Part shown: piece by piece, positions 53,833 to 64,000 of the stretch
How positions within the stretch are numbered: the first letter of the stretch is position 1
Layout: the number at the start of each line of letters is the position of its first letter
Source of the DNA: Thelonectria olida
Lineage: Eukaryota; Ascomycota; Sordariomycetes; Hypocreales; Nectriaceae
NCBI GenBank assembly: GCA_020736575.1
Contig: JAGPYM010000014.1
Span: 248,001-312,000, forward strand
Reading direction: 5' to 3'
DNA length: 64,000 bases
The notes under the pieces: model-generated
What the model was told of the DNA's origin: nothing
Databases searched by the model: none
What the model saw: only the letters and a program-made list of their open reading frames with translations
Translations under genes and position numbers: made by a program

Positions 53833-54839
53833 TGCATGTGAAGTGCATGAGGTGTTTTGAATTAGAAGTGACCGATTTTCGGACTGGAATGAGAACTTAA
53901 GAGGCTTTCTTTCCTAAGTTTAGTTGCTGTTCATGTTGCAGGTAGGAAACATGAAGCGGCCTTTGTAGGCGACAGTAAATATGCGAGGCATAGGATGCAA
54001 CCTGTTAGGCACCACCATGTGACACAGAGGTCGGATGACGTAACTATGCAGCCTTGACAGGCATATTCGCAGTCTGTAGTTGATCTATTCGAATCGGCTC
54101 AGCCATATATGTAGGCACGCTTCGTATTCCGCAAATCCATGCATGGAGCTGAGCTTGGATGCATGGCAGGATCGCACATCTTATAGACCAACAAGAGTTG
54201 CCTCCAACGCAGGATTATTTTCAACCAATAGTTCCCCGGAAATCTCGCATTCGATTCGACGGCTGCTTCCGTCTTTGCCGAGTTCCGAGCAAATGCATCC
54301 AACAGGGGATGAAATCAAAACAACCAGTTACGAAGGTGGAGGCTTATCGAGCAATACGGCATAGCCTCCGTGTAATCTCGCTGAGCAAAGGATTCTGTAC
54401 AACTTCAGGGCGGCGAGGCTGTGAAAATATTCCTCGCTCTTCATCGGCTCGTCGGCCTTGGCCACGATGAAAAGGGTGAGACAATTTTTCTCTAACCAAC
54501 GCAAGTCAGGGCAGTCTGGTATACTGAAGTACAGATGGCTTCATTCTGCTCCTTCTCATGCACCTGCAAGTGTTTCGTTGACTGTGTTACCAGAGCGAAA
54601 ATCCCTCGTAGGTAGCCGCTCTTGGTTTCCTACTCATCATGCAGCCCATTAGAAATCAGGTACCGGGATGAAGTATGCCTCGAAAGCGTTGAGCAGTTGT
54701 ATAAATACCAAGTCTTTGCCATGCGAGTCTATCTCTCTCAAACACTCCAGTACAGTCTTCTACCTGCATCTGTATCTTGCAACATCCGCCGTCCTCTTTC
54801 AAAGTACTTTTCACTCTACTCTGTCTTTCTCATCTCAAA
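53833..54839. other. Intergenic region upstream of the secreted ribonuclease
   Basis: About 1 kb without a convincing gene. Contains a TATA box at 54700-54706 and a C/T-rich leader before 54840. Confidence 0.5.
54700..54706 (+). promoter_or_regulatory. TATA box of the ribonuclease gene
   Basis: tataaat lies 140 bases before the start codon and is followed by a pyrimidine-rich leader that ends catctcaaaATG. Confidence 0.5.
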
Positions 54840-55527
54840 ATGAAGTTCTTCACTGCCGCTACCATTCTTTTGCTCTCCAGCATCGCGAATGCAGTCCCTA
54901 CTGAGCTCGAAATCCGTGCCGACCCCCCAAACTCGCCCGTTCATGTGAGTGCGAACTTATCTATGGCTTGAACAAGCGGATAGCTTACCAATTGTCAACG
55001 TAATTAGCTCAAGAATGGGCCTGCTCAGAGCAAGTCATTCAAGTGTGGTAAGTAACATCACTCGTTTAGTATCACTGGCGAAATGCCAATCCTGAACGAA
55101 TACTATAGGCAAAAAGACATACAAGGGCCGTGATATCTATATGGCTGCCCAGTACGGAGTCAACCTGGCCTCTATTGGGGAAGTCCGTGGAAGTAAGTGT
55201 TTCCTCCTGAAGCAGACTCTCCCACCAGTAACAAATGTTGATGTTCTTCCAGAGGGAAAATATCCCCATTCGATTGAGCATAACGACTCCAAGGGGCACC
55301 ATCTTAGCTTCCCCGCTGACTGCCCTGCGGACAAATACCGCAAGGAGTACCCTCTGAAGGTCGGGGGCGTCTTCAATGGTGGCAAGAACAGCAAACCAAG
55401 CCAGGAGCGTGTTGTGTACTACGAGGAGCCGGGCGAGATTGGCACAGATGGCCATCCCCTTGTCTACTACTGTGGGATTATGACTCACGAGGGTGCTCCC
55501 ACGGGTGGCTTTAAGCTTTGCAAGTAA
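54840..55527 (+). CDS. Secreted guanyl-specific ribonuclease (N1/T1/U2 fold), 4 exons, 167 aa
   Basis: Exons 54840-54944, 55008-55047, 55109-55192, 55253-55527. Signal peptide of about 18 residues (ends near SIANA). The fold's catalytic set is visible: His in KYPHS, Glu in RKEYPL, Arg in QERVVYY and His in GIMTHEG, corresponding to His40, Glu58, Arg77 and His92 of RNase T1. The end CGIMTHEG..GGFKLC resembles the longer ribotoxin-like members of the family more than T1 itself, but the basic loop that targets ribosomes in true ribotoxins cannot be recognised with confidence. I call it an extracellular ribonuclease with possible ribotoxin affinity. Four Cys could form two disulfides. Confidence 0.82.
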
Positions 55528-56269
55528 ATGATGAGGTTTCGTCTTTTGGTTGTGGGCGGTTTGCCTTCGATTTGAGTCGGAGCCAGACCTTGAACAGATA
55601 GTCTACACAGTGCCCATAGTCCAACTGAATTTTCAGTCGTTCTCTTCCACAATAACGGAATGCCATGCCTTTCCTTCATTCTGTATGAACCCAAAGTGAG
55701 CGATTCACGCCATTTATGCTAGAAGTCGTCGCTAATACAGCTTGGGTAGGCACACGACCCCAAGGAAATGCTAATAATATAGATTTAGTCGTGTTACTCA
55801 CGGTTTCTTCTATGGACTACCCAAAAGGTGAGTTACCTAGGCGAATACAGAAACTACCTAGGTATCCTTCGGAATCGCCTACAGGGCTAACGATCACGTC
55901 TTGGCCAGTCTCCTTAGACTTCGGATCTCCCACTCGCCCGTCGATCGGGACTCAGACACCATGGCAGGCTCACTCGTGAGCCTTATGAGCGCAATAAAAC
56001 ACAACCAGGCAACAAATCATGGCCTCCTAATACGCTGTTTGCTTCCATAAGGAATCTTTGATGATGGCGATCAGTAAAGATTCTGAGACGAAATGGCACA
56101 AGATAGGTAGGGACCAACAGCAGCTGCCAGCACTTTGTAGGGTGCCCAAGTGCCTTTACGACCGTTGACAAAAGAAAGGACTCACGGCACACCAAGTGGT
56201 AACCTACAGGCCAATGATTTCATATTGGTCAATATTGATTTCCTCTAGGTGTTAGTCGTTAACTTGTTC

Positions 56270-56833
56270 CATCTCTTCCCCCAGGCGTTCGTCTTGTTGA
56301 CCCTCTCGGCTATTGTCAACTCTGCCCTGGCCAGCTCTGGTAGCTTTGCCGGAATATTGAAAAGCCCCAGAACAGTGATGCGGGGTATTCCATTGCAGCG
56401 CCTCCTACGCAATGAGATGTTGAGTTGCAGCCGACACATGCCAAGAAACTAAACACTGCCGGGGCTGCAACTGCAGGCAGCAGTGCCTCAAGTGGCTCGA
56501 TAGGGGGCGTGAATGGCGAGCGAGCGTCTAGATTCATCCCACTAGCACCCGATACACTGATGTCGTCTTTCGGCTCAGTACCCGGAGCATGACAGGCTTA
56601 TCAGTAAACGTCGACAGCCGGGGTACTAGGACGAGTTCTACAAGGCTAGACATCAGTGCTTGAAAGAAAGCCTACAGACGTACAGACCCATCAATGCAGC
56701 GGGCATGTTGGACGATTTCAGCGGCGTTATCAAGAACCCTGCCGTTGCCGAAGTCGCTCTTGAGAACGCCACCGTCCCAGGAAAATCACTGCTGACTATC
56801 CCCATATTCTCCCACCAATTCTTGGCGATCTAA
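56270..56833 (+). pseudogene. Decayed fragments of a probable secreted-protein gene
   Basis: Three coding-like pieces in different frames: a signal-peptide-like stretch (AFVLLTLSAIVNSALA, about 56,283-56,330); a piece from about 56,345 to 56,592 reading through Ala/Gly/Ser-rich sequence (AGAATAGSSASSGS) but interrupted by TGA at 56,413 (after ..AAPPTQ); and 56,681-56,833 (RPINAAGMLDD .. NPAVAEVALE). No family recognised. The in-frame stops and missing joins argue for a pseudogene, though unplaced introns are possible. Confidence 0.25.
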
Positions 56834-59800
56834 CTCTCCCCATTGGACGAATCGGTGACTTGAAAGACTCGTTCCGTGCGACCAAGCGCATCCATCGAGT
56901 ACGAGAGAAACGTTGCACACAAGCCCAACCACACAACTTGCGGAATTTAGTAGCACCCTAGCCCTCACCTGGGCCAACATGATCATGAAGGGCAGACACC
57001 CGTCACAAGGATGTCACACGAATACGGCCTATGCAGCCCGGGTTGACCCAAACTTTGTCAAAGTATATCCTCCCGGAGTACGCAAGGCATCCCGCCCTGC
57101 AGGTTCTCCGTTTAGTACATAGTACGGCAATGCGTATCAACCGCCCTAACGAATATGCTAACATCGAGTGCCTGCCCATGTGTTTGTCGTGTTCCATTTG
57201 TTTACTCGAAGTCTATCACGCGTGCATTGACACGTCAGGGCTTGGTACACATGGGCAGGTTCCTTGATACACACGGCCATGAGGGCATGACCATGTGGCG
57301 ATAACAACGGCACCAGGCAAGCGTCTAGGTCGGGCAGTGGTGCACAATGGAACATCTGTCTCCAAAATAGATGACATGGCAATACGTCGGTGAGCTTTTG
57401 GCGTTCTTCTCTCCTTGCTCCCAGTGCGGTCCAGACCGACTAATTCGTTTCAGCCGCCTCTCTTTGTGAGGCACGAATTAGAAGTCTCGGCTGGTTGAGT
57501 ACCGTCAAGATGCGGTGTAGAATAATCTGGTATGACTGTGCCTTGCTCTGCATGATTCCCGAGACATTGTGGCTGATTTGCTGATACTCACGTTCCGGAA
57601 CGTTGCGTGACCCCGGCGCTTTGCTTACTCGTTGGCCGCGGACGCAGGAGGCTTCATGCGCTCATGCACGTGGATCATACGATTTCCAATAGCTTGGTCG
57701 ACATCCTCCGGCCCGGGGCTCAGACCACAGCTTGAGGTGCGACAAGGGGACTGAGCATCGCATGAGTCAGCGCATGGCGAAAACGAGTAGGTCACACAAG
57801 GCAGATCTCGTGCAGGGGGGAAGAGAAAACGGCGGCGCGAAGAGAGACAACAACGCTAGCCTTGTGTACCGTGAGACTATTCACCGTGTTGGTCGCAATT
57901 CCTAGCTGAGGACAAGACTAAGTTTTGATGCTGGCTTCTCAGACTATAGCATGCCGGGTCCCAGCTATAGTCGCCAGTCCCGTCTAAGAACCGGTGTGTT
58001 ATTGACAAGATAAGTAAGCTCTTGTGATTTGAGACGTTTGGTAGACGGCGGAATTTGCATGTGGTTGTTGCCTGAGTTCGAACGAACGCCGCTGATCAGT
58101 GGCCTCAACTGAATACGCCTGAGAGAGACGCACAGGCCGCGAAGGAGGATTCAAGACACCATTCGTCATCTCAGGCTAATGACTCGCTCAACCCTTTTCA
58201 GCACGTCCTCGTGTCGAAATAGTTTAGTGTATATGAGCGGCGAGGCTGATACCTATCGAAGGAACGACACTAGGTGAATATCCGTCTCAGGTCGACTCCA
58301 AGCTGACCTTGCCGCCATCATGAAAATCTCCGACTTCGCATCTCAGTGGTGGAGTTCTTGCCAGCGTTAGTGGGAGTAAGCAGCCAGGGAACCCCTTAAA
58401 GGATCAAACAAGTGGTCAAAGAACCATGTCTTGGCCAAATCAGGACCTCTATTCTGGAAATCCCCTCTCACCTGCACCTACGGGGAAGCCTTCCATACTC
58501 TGCGAGTGCCGGATAGCCTAGCCTCTCCTCGGCGAACTAGGCCCTGAGCTATCTGGGCTGGCGATCGACAAACTCCGAGCCATTTCCATGGGCCATGCTA
58601 TCCGATGATGGCTAACCAGATGGCCGTTCGTCTGGGATTATTATGGGGCGGCTCTTAGTTCATCAGGAGATGGCGCTTCGGATGTCATTCCACGGCCCTG
58701 GATGCATTAGCGTAGCTGGCGCCAATCGATCACTCTTTCTCTTACCTCGGGCGCAAAAAGCAAGGTCATGGTCGCGATGCTAGGGTGGATCAGGGTCTTT
58801 GGACGGCCTTAACTCGACGTGGTGTCTCAACGGCGTGGCGGCTGGCGTGTGGGCTGGACGGTCTTTGAGAGGTGGCATCAGACGATGGCTTCACCAGCCA
58901 CGACAACTGCCGGCCGAGGAGGGGGAGAGAAGAGGCAACAAGCTAACCGGGGTGTCGTTATTTCACGCATGATTTCCGAATGATGTCATTCTTATGCTTC
59001 GCAGTCCGCCTCCGCGAAGCCCTTTGTTCGGGTGTGCAAATGGGACGGGAATAGGAGGCGAGACGAGAACGCCGGCTACCTACGTTGCAGGGAACGTCGC
59101 AAGGACCCGACGACATTTCACAGAACTCTCGGCCCAGTCAACCACGACTCGCCAGAAGGCCAATTGTACTGTCCAGACACCGCAACAAGCTGAAGCACCC
59201 CTGTCGTGTGTGGTAATGAGATGCAAAGGTGTGGAGAAGCCTCAGCCTTCACGGTCGACGGATTCCACCGACGGTGCCACGCCAGGCAGCATTGTGCAAA
59301 GGCCGTGAGGACGATGTGTTGTACAGAGACACGATGGCTCGCAGAAACAACGCCAGCCAAAAGGCTCGGAGGTTAGTCTATTTCTCTGCTAAGAGCATCT
59401 GATCTGGGTGTCACAACTTGCTCTCTGCTGGCACCTCCCCCGTGGCCCGACACATGGCTACTGAAACAAACGCTGGCGTCATTCCTGTACAGCTCATACG
59501 AGGCAAAAGCCTCGCAACGAGGCCAGAAACTAACTTGACGCTGACGGATCAAGGTCGACAGTCTAGAACCCCCCACAGCATGCGCCCAACAGCCAGAACA
59601 TCACCAATGACACGCAGATATCCAAGACAGGAGGGAGGGGCAATGTCGGAACGTGGGCCGTCTCCGTCTCCACGAACAAGTCGAGATAAATTACGCTGGT
59701 CATGTTTCGTCCATTCGACGGCCCTTGAATGGGCCACGACGGTTCCAACTCGTTCCGGAGTCGATTGCAGATGACAGCCTTCGTGCTCTAATTTAGCCAG

Positions 59801-60428
59801 CATGCCTCTCGTTCAGCGGGGAACACACACACGCACACGCCCAACGAGACTTGTCCTGCCATGCCATGCACCCTGACCCTGGCATTGACGTGCATAGGTG
59901 TGTGGGAAAAGCAAAGCAAGCAGCAGCAGCCCCCCTCCCGGACACAAGCTTGACAGCACTCAGGGCGATCATGAAACGATTCTCCAGTTCAAACGGATAC
60001 TGTACTCTTGTACTGTGGTTTTTTTTTTTTCTTTTTTTCACCGCTCAAACGAAAGAAGAAAGGCTGCCGTGCCGGAACAGTCGTAGCGAGCTGTTTTGTT
60101 GACCCAACACATCGGAAAGTCCAGGCCAGAGCGGCACGTTAGCTTTGTTTACTCTTCTCTCACTGCTCGATTTCGCCACCTTTTTGCATTATTTCCCTTC
60201 TGCCCGACCAGAGAATTGCATCTTATTTTATTTTTTCCAATCCTTGGCTGCAAATCACTGACAGCCTCTGTCTCGCGTCGTACAAGAGACTTAGACTTAC
60301 ACCCCCCCTCCACCTCCCGCGAAGGACCCCCCCCCCCCTTCTTCCCCTTCCCGCCGCCAGTCCTCACCCGATAAATCATCATTCGATTCCCCTTCTCGGA
60401 CAACTACGCCAATATCTGACCCAGGCCC

Positions 60429-60437
60429 TATATAAAG
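60429..60437 (+). promoter_or_regulatory. TATA box upstream of the small helical protein gene
   Basis: tatataaag lies 220 bases before the ATG at 60649, downstream of C/T-rich sequence. The long leader in between includes an ATG at 60439 that opens a frame running into the same coding frame, so a longer N-terminus is possible. Confidence 0.4.
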
Positions 60438-60648
60438 CGTGCATCTCGCCTGGACCGTGCTGGGTCTTTTTCTCTTACCCCGCCTCAGCCCTGTGTTTCT
60501 ACAACTCCTTCACTCTTCGATTTTCAATCATCCGTCGGTGAACGAAGCGAGCGAGCGAGCGAAGCAGTCTTTTGAGCCTTGTTCGGAAGATCAGATCATT
60601 TCGATTTCCCCCCACGACAAAACAGCCACGTGCAAGCCATCGCCCAAG

Positions 60649-61158
60649 ATGCCTACGCCACCTGGACCCAACGGCGCTGGGTCGACTTCCCAGACCGCCA
60701 TCATCTTGGCTCCTTCGCTTGAAAGTATCGTCCAGGGCCGTCTCGATACCCTCGCCAAACAGATCCCGAAGACCATGTCCCTGGAGTCCAACGCGCCCAG
60801 GCAGGAGACGAGGCTGCTCAACGACATTGGCGAATATCTGATTCAGTCGGCAAAGGTGTGGGCGGAGCTATCAACGCAGCTGGTCACGAATCGGCCCATC
60901 GAGAGGGCCATTATTCAAGCACACGAGATTAGTCGCCAGCAGACTCGCCTGACGGACCTCTCGGCCGTGGTTGCTCTCGATCACGAGCAGAAGAAGCTAT
61001 TGTAGGCCTCGTGTTTCCTACGGCCCATGGATCATGGTGACCGCAGCCTGAAGAAATGCTAACAACCGTATAGGCAGATTCGAGACCTGACACGCAAGTT
61101 CTCCGACGACGTCCAAAGAGTCTGGGAGGAGGACCCGGGAGCTTCGAGGAGGAGATGA
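60649..61158 (+). CDS. Small helical protein of unknown function, 2 exons, 145 aa
   Basis: Exons 60649-61001 and 61074-61158, joined at LL-QIRDLTRKF. After a Pro/Gly/Ser-rich start the whole protein looks helical, with amphipathic stretches (LDTLAKQIPKTM, ETRLLNDIGEYLIQSAKVWAELSTQL, IERAIIQAHEISRQQTRLTDL) and a charged end. No signal peptide or membrane span. I do not recognise a domain; the composition would suit a small scaffold or complex subunit. The same frame is open from 60439, so an N-terminal extension of 70 residues cannot be ruled out. I prefer 60649 because the upstream part looks like a leader (low complexity, homopolymers). Confidence 0.65.
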
Positions 61159-63732
61159 TGATGGAATGATGTATCATTATGCCCGTCGTTGGTCGTTGGA
61201 AATACAGGTCGTCACGGAAAGGATATCGGTAAAGGTTCAGTTCAGGCGTAATTAGCATGTCCCTCGTTTGTACGTTTAGTGGATCAAAGGAAGATTGTCT
61301 TGCGGCGCCCTACGGTTGTAGGGTTGAGTGCCTTCTGTCACGGAGATATCGATTCATACGCTGCTTGGTGCCCAGTCTGATCAACGCCCGCCTTCCGTGA
61401 TTCTCGGGAACATGACAGTGGAGCCGAGGCCGTCAGCTAGGCCCCGGTCGCCCTGGCTAGAAGATTGGCTTCCATGTGACGGGAGCCATGGGTCGTTGTG
61501 TGATGGATGGTGGTGTTGGCTATGCCTGTTGGTGACTGGAGGCCATGCACTCATCCAGTGCGAATCATCGAATACTCATTCTTTCCCCCTTTGACAGCCC
61601 TACTCGTCTAATCGCCACTTGATTGGGAGGCATCCAAACGAGGCAGGCTGGCACATGATGCATCGCGGCAGGAATTTGAGTCACTTGACAGAATTGGCAG
61701 CTGAAAACGCATGGAAGCCCAGACATGGCAATCTCGTCGGGCGCTTAAAGACGCATTTCGTCCAGTCAACGTGTCCGCATATGCGTCGCCGAGACATGGA
61801 TGCCGTCTTATTGGCGGAGCCGAATTCCACTCGCCAGCCCCCTTGCAGCAAAAGGCCATCATTTGGCGGATGGGAAAGGGCGCAGCCTCGACTTCTTTCG
61901 TGATTTGCATGTCATGGTGTTGTCGCCCTTTTCCCGCCCGCATGTCGCACTCGCTTAGTCATTCCTCTTTGCGCAGGATACTCTGCGTTGAATGGACTAT
62001 TCGTACATGGTTTGTGTGACTATGCCGCGACCGAATCATTGGTGCTCGACCGGGTTTAGATCGGACAGACGATCGCTCAGCTGATGCAAGCTGCCGACGC
62101 TCTATTCGTAGCTTTAGCCGAAGTGCGTTTTTGTTTTTGCCAACTTTGGAGCCGTGATTGCTAAGCCAAATGCCTTGTCTGCTTCAACACAGGACTTCTA
62201 CCACAACACTGCCCTCCTTGCGTGGCTAGTCGGCTACTGAGATTTCTTGCCGTCTCTTATCCCGTCTCCTATGTCTCATTCGTAGAGCAAGGCGACCAAA
62301 AAGTCTGGAGGTGGTATTCGGCTTCGAGGTACCCGCGTTCTAGGCCATTCCTACAGATGCATGTCTGGAAGACGTTGGCCCGAGGTCTCGTCTCTGAAGG
62401 ATAACTCTTAAAATGGACAGGTGGAATTCGGGATGACTGCATCCCGGAGAGTCGACGTATGAATAGAACTTGAAGCTGACGGAGATAATGGAGGTGCCCT
62501 CCGTGTGCCGTGGACTCGATGTCTCAGCGTCTACTAGAATCCGCCCGATATATTTCGGGCGAGCCGCTTCAAGGGTCGCTCTATCAATCTGTTCGAGTCC
62601 TTGATAGGCATAGGTCTGTGGATTCGATGCTATACCCAATCGTACACTACGCTGCTGATGGACATCTCTTTCGTTGGCACCTTCAAGTGCAAGTGCCGAT
62701 GATTAGTCTCAACGGCCAGACACTAGTAACGCCGCAACATGCCGAAGCTGTAGGTACCCGAACTATCCTATCGGCGTGCTATTTGAGAAAGAGGCTAATC
62801 TTTCTGTCTTGAATCATGTTTGATACCAGCCTTACATTTGCATGACTCTTTACAATGCTTGGAAATGCAGCCAGCAAATGATCACCCATGTCTTGTCCAG
62901 CTACCCTAGATCTGCGTCGGGAAAATCTCGTACACCACCACAACAGCTATGCCCACGCTCGCATAGTCACATGGGAATCTCGTGATGTATAGCTTACCTG
63001 GCTGACAGAATAGGCCTATTCTTCCCAAAGGACAAAGCTCTCACCTCACCCTCATTTCGGACTCTTCTCGGCCGGGTCGCGCTCGTCATTCGGTCCAACA
63101 TTGCGCCAACTCCCGAAACCCCGCGCCTCGCGTTCCGCCCCCACAGAGCCATGGACAAAACTAGGACTGTTGCCGATTGGTGGCACAGCTGACTTGTGAT
63201 TTCTCCGTTTGGGGTCAGCGAAGATAGACTTCACATGGCCTATCGCAAGCCCAGGGCTTCATTGGATCGCTTCCCCATACTTTGGGGGATGAACCGTTCA
63301 CTTCAGCATGAACTGTGCGTGGCATTCCGCCCGTCGATCGATCGAGCACCCGACGCAACCCTGTAATTAACCCGGACCAGCTGATCGCGCTCTCCTCGCC
63401 GTCCTATTTGCCGACAACCTTGAGACTTATGCATACTGCAGGGCCATGGTATCATCACATACGGTAATTGGGTGATTCTCAGGGGCCAGGAGCTATTCCC
63501 CGCAGCATAGGATGCCTCTTATGCAGGAACGGACGAAAGTTGCTTGCTCGCTCGGGTCAACTGCTCCCGTCGCGTGGCCCCCGGACTGTGGACGAGTTGA
63601 GAAGGAGAGAGCTCTTGACGCAATGGCCCCCATAGTATTTGTCCTAGGAAACTAGGAGAATGAGGAAAGGGGCCGAAATTGCAGGGTGTCGGCTCGGATC
63701 GTCGCCATTGCGTAATGGTTCAACGTCTTTCC

Positions 63733-63809
63733 ACCGTGGTCCGGCCTAGGTAGCCCGTCGACTTCAACGCCTTTTGACCGTGGTCCGGCCTAGCTGGCCC
63801 GTTGATTCC
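63733..63809 (+). repeat. Direct repeat in the promoter of the terminal secreted-protein gene
   Basis: Two 33-bp copies with a 44-bp period, at 63733-63765 and 63777-63809, sharing accgtggtccggcctag and then (g/c)t(a/g)gcccgt(c/t)ga(c/t)tc(c). They end right before the TATA box, where upstream activating sites are expected. Confidence 0.75.
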
Positions 63810-63810
63810 T

Positions 63811-63820
63811 GTATATATAG
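63811..63820 (+). promoter_or_regulatory. TATA box of the terminal secreted-protein gene
   Basis: gtatatatag lies about 100 bases before the ATG at 63917. Confidence 0.5.
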
Positions 63821-63916
63821 TGGTCGAGTTTGGCAACTCAAAACTAGGCTTTGCTCACCACCACGCCTCATAGAGGTATACACTCCTTTGAATATACTCT
63901 TCTCCATCGTGTCACA

Positions 63917-64000
63917 ATGGCGCGACTGGCTGCTTGCCTCTTTGCCCTTGCGGCCGCTCTCGCTCAGCCGGCGACGGCTCTTACCAACACCAGCTCTTCA
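63917..64000 (+). CDS. Secreted protein, 5' end only (cut by the window end)
   Basis: The first 28 codons are visible: MARLAACLFALAAALAQPA and then a Thr/Ser/Asn-rich start of the mature part. The hydrophobic core and small residues near position 16-21 make a standard secretory signal peptide. The ATG follows a cttctccatcgtgtcaca leader and a well-placed TATA box. The family cannot be told from this piece. Confidence 0.7.
   Translation, partial: MARLAACLFALAAALAQPATALTNTSSS

Larger units (their letters stand above)
55528..60648. other. Long gene-poor region (about 5 kb)
   Basis: No intact gene recognised. Broken coding-like pieces lie at 56,270-56,833 (separate entry). 57,400-59,000 has only short frames on both strands. 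60,010-60,050 carries T tracts and 60,300-60,345 carries C tracts, which look like promoter-proximal homopolymers of the next gene. TATA-like tatataaag is at 60,429. Confidence 0.45.
61159..63916. other. Gene-poor region upstream of the last gene
   Basis: About 2.7 kb with only short frames on both strands and no motif recognised. The right end holds a 44-bp-period direct repeat and a TATA box (separate entries). Confidence 0.45.

Overview
The window comes from the nuclear genome of a filamentous ascomycete (Pezizomycotina, most likely Sordariomycetes). The evidence is many short spliceosomal introns (about 44-70 nt, GTRNGT donors, CTAAC-type branch sites), Zn2Cys6 regulators, a class II hydrophobin, a fungal nitric oxide reductase P450 (CYP55), a cellobiose dehydrogenase, a highly reducing polyketide synthase and C-to-T / G-to-A biased divergence between duplicated segments, as left by repeat-induced point mutation (RIP). 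Species cannot be fixed from the sequence alone. I saw no rRNA, tRNA, CRISPR array or intact transposon.

Layout. 0-7.4 kb: CYP55 nitric oxide reductase, an MFS transporter, an amidase-signature hydrolase and a DUF899 thioredoxin-like protein, a block that would fit nitrogen or nitrosative metabolism. 9-15.5 kb: a Zn2Cys6 regulator, a secreted beta-lactamase-fold protein whose catalytic residues are replaced, and a double-GFA-domain zinc protein. 15.5-24.5 kb: a repeat-rich accessory island. It holds a minus-strand gene broken into about 16 micro-exons (many exactly 21 nt, each one heptad of a predicted coiled coil), a deleted paralogue of it, tandem exon-intron units, an orphan 377-aa protein gene, and direct and inverted copies of its surroundings with RIP-like decay. 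25-32.4 kb: a 2EXR-domain protein, an extracellular cellobiose dehydrogenase and a class II hydrophobin.

32.8-52.7 kb looks like a biosynthetic gene cluster. It holds a 2213-aa highly reducing PKS (KS-AT-DH-ER-KR-ACP, no methyltransferase), an FSH-family hydrolase of the kind that releases chains from such synthases, a UDP-glycosyltransferase, a Zn2Cys6 regulator and a DHA1-type MFS exporter. The expected product is a reduced, unbranched, glycosylated polyketide. An RBR E3 ligase gene and a small intron-duplicated hypothetical gene sit inside the same interval and are probably not biosynthetic.

53-64 kb: a DUF3632 protein, a secreted guanyl-specific (T1/N1/U2-type) ribonuclease, a gene-poor stretch of about 5 kb with decayed coding fragments, a small helical protein of unknown role, and the first codons of a secreted protein cut by the window end. 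Splice sites were placed by reading frame, consensus and family expectation; all multi-exon models given as CDS (except where stated) close to whole codons.
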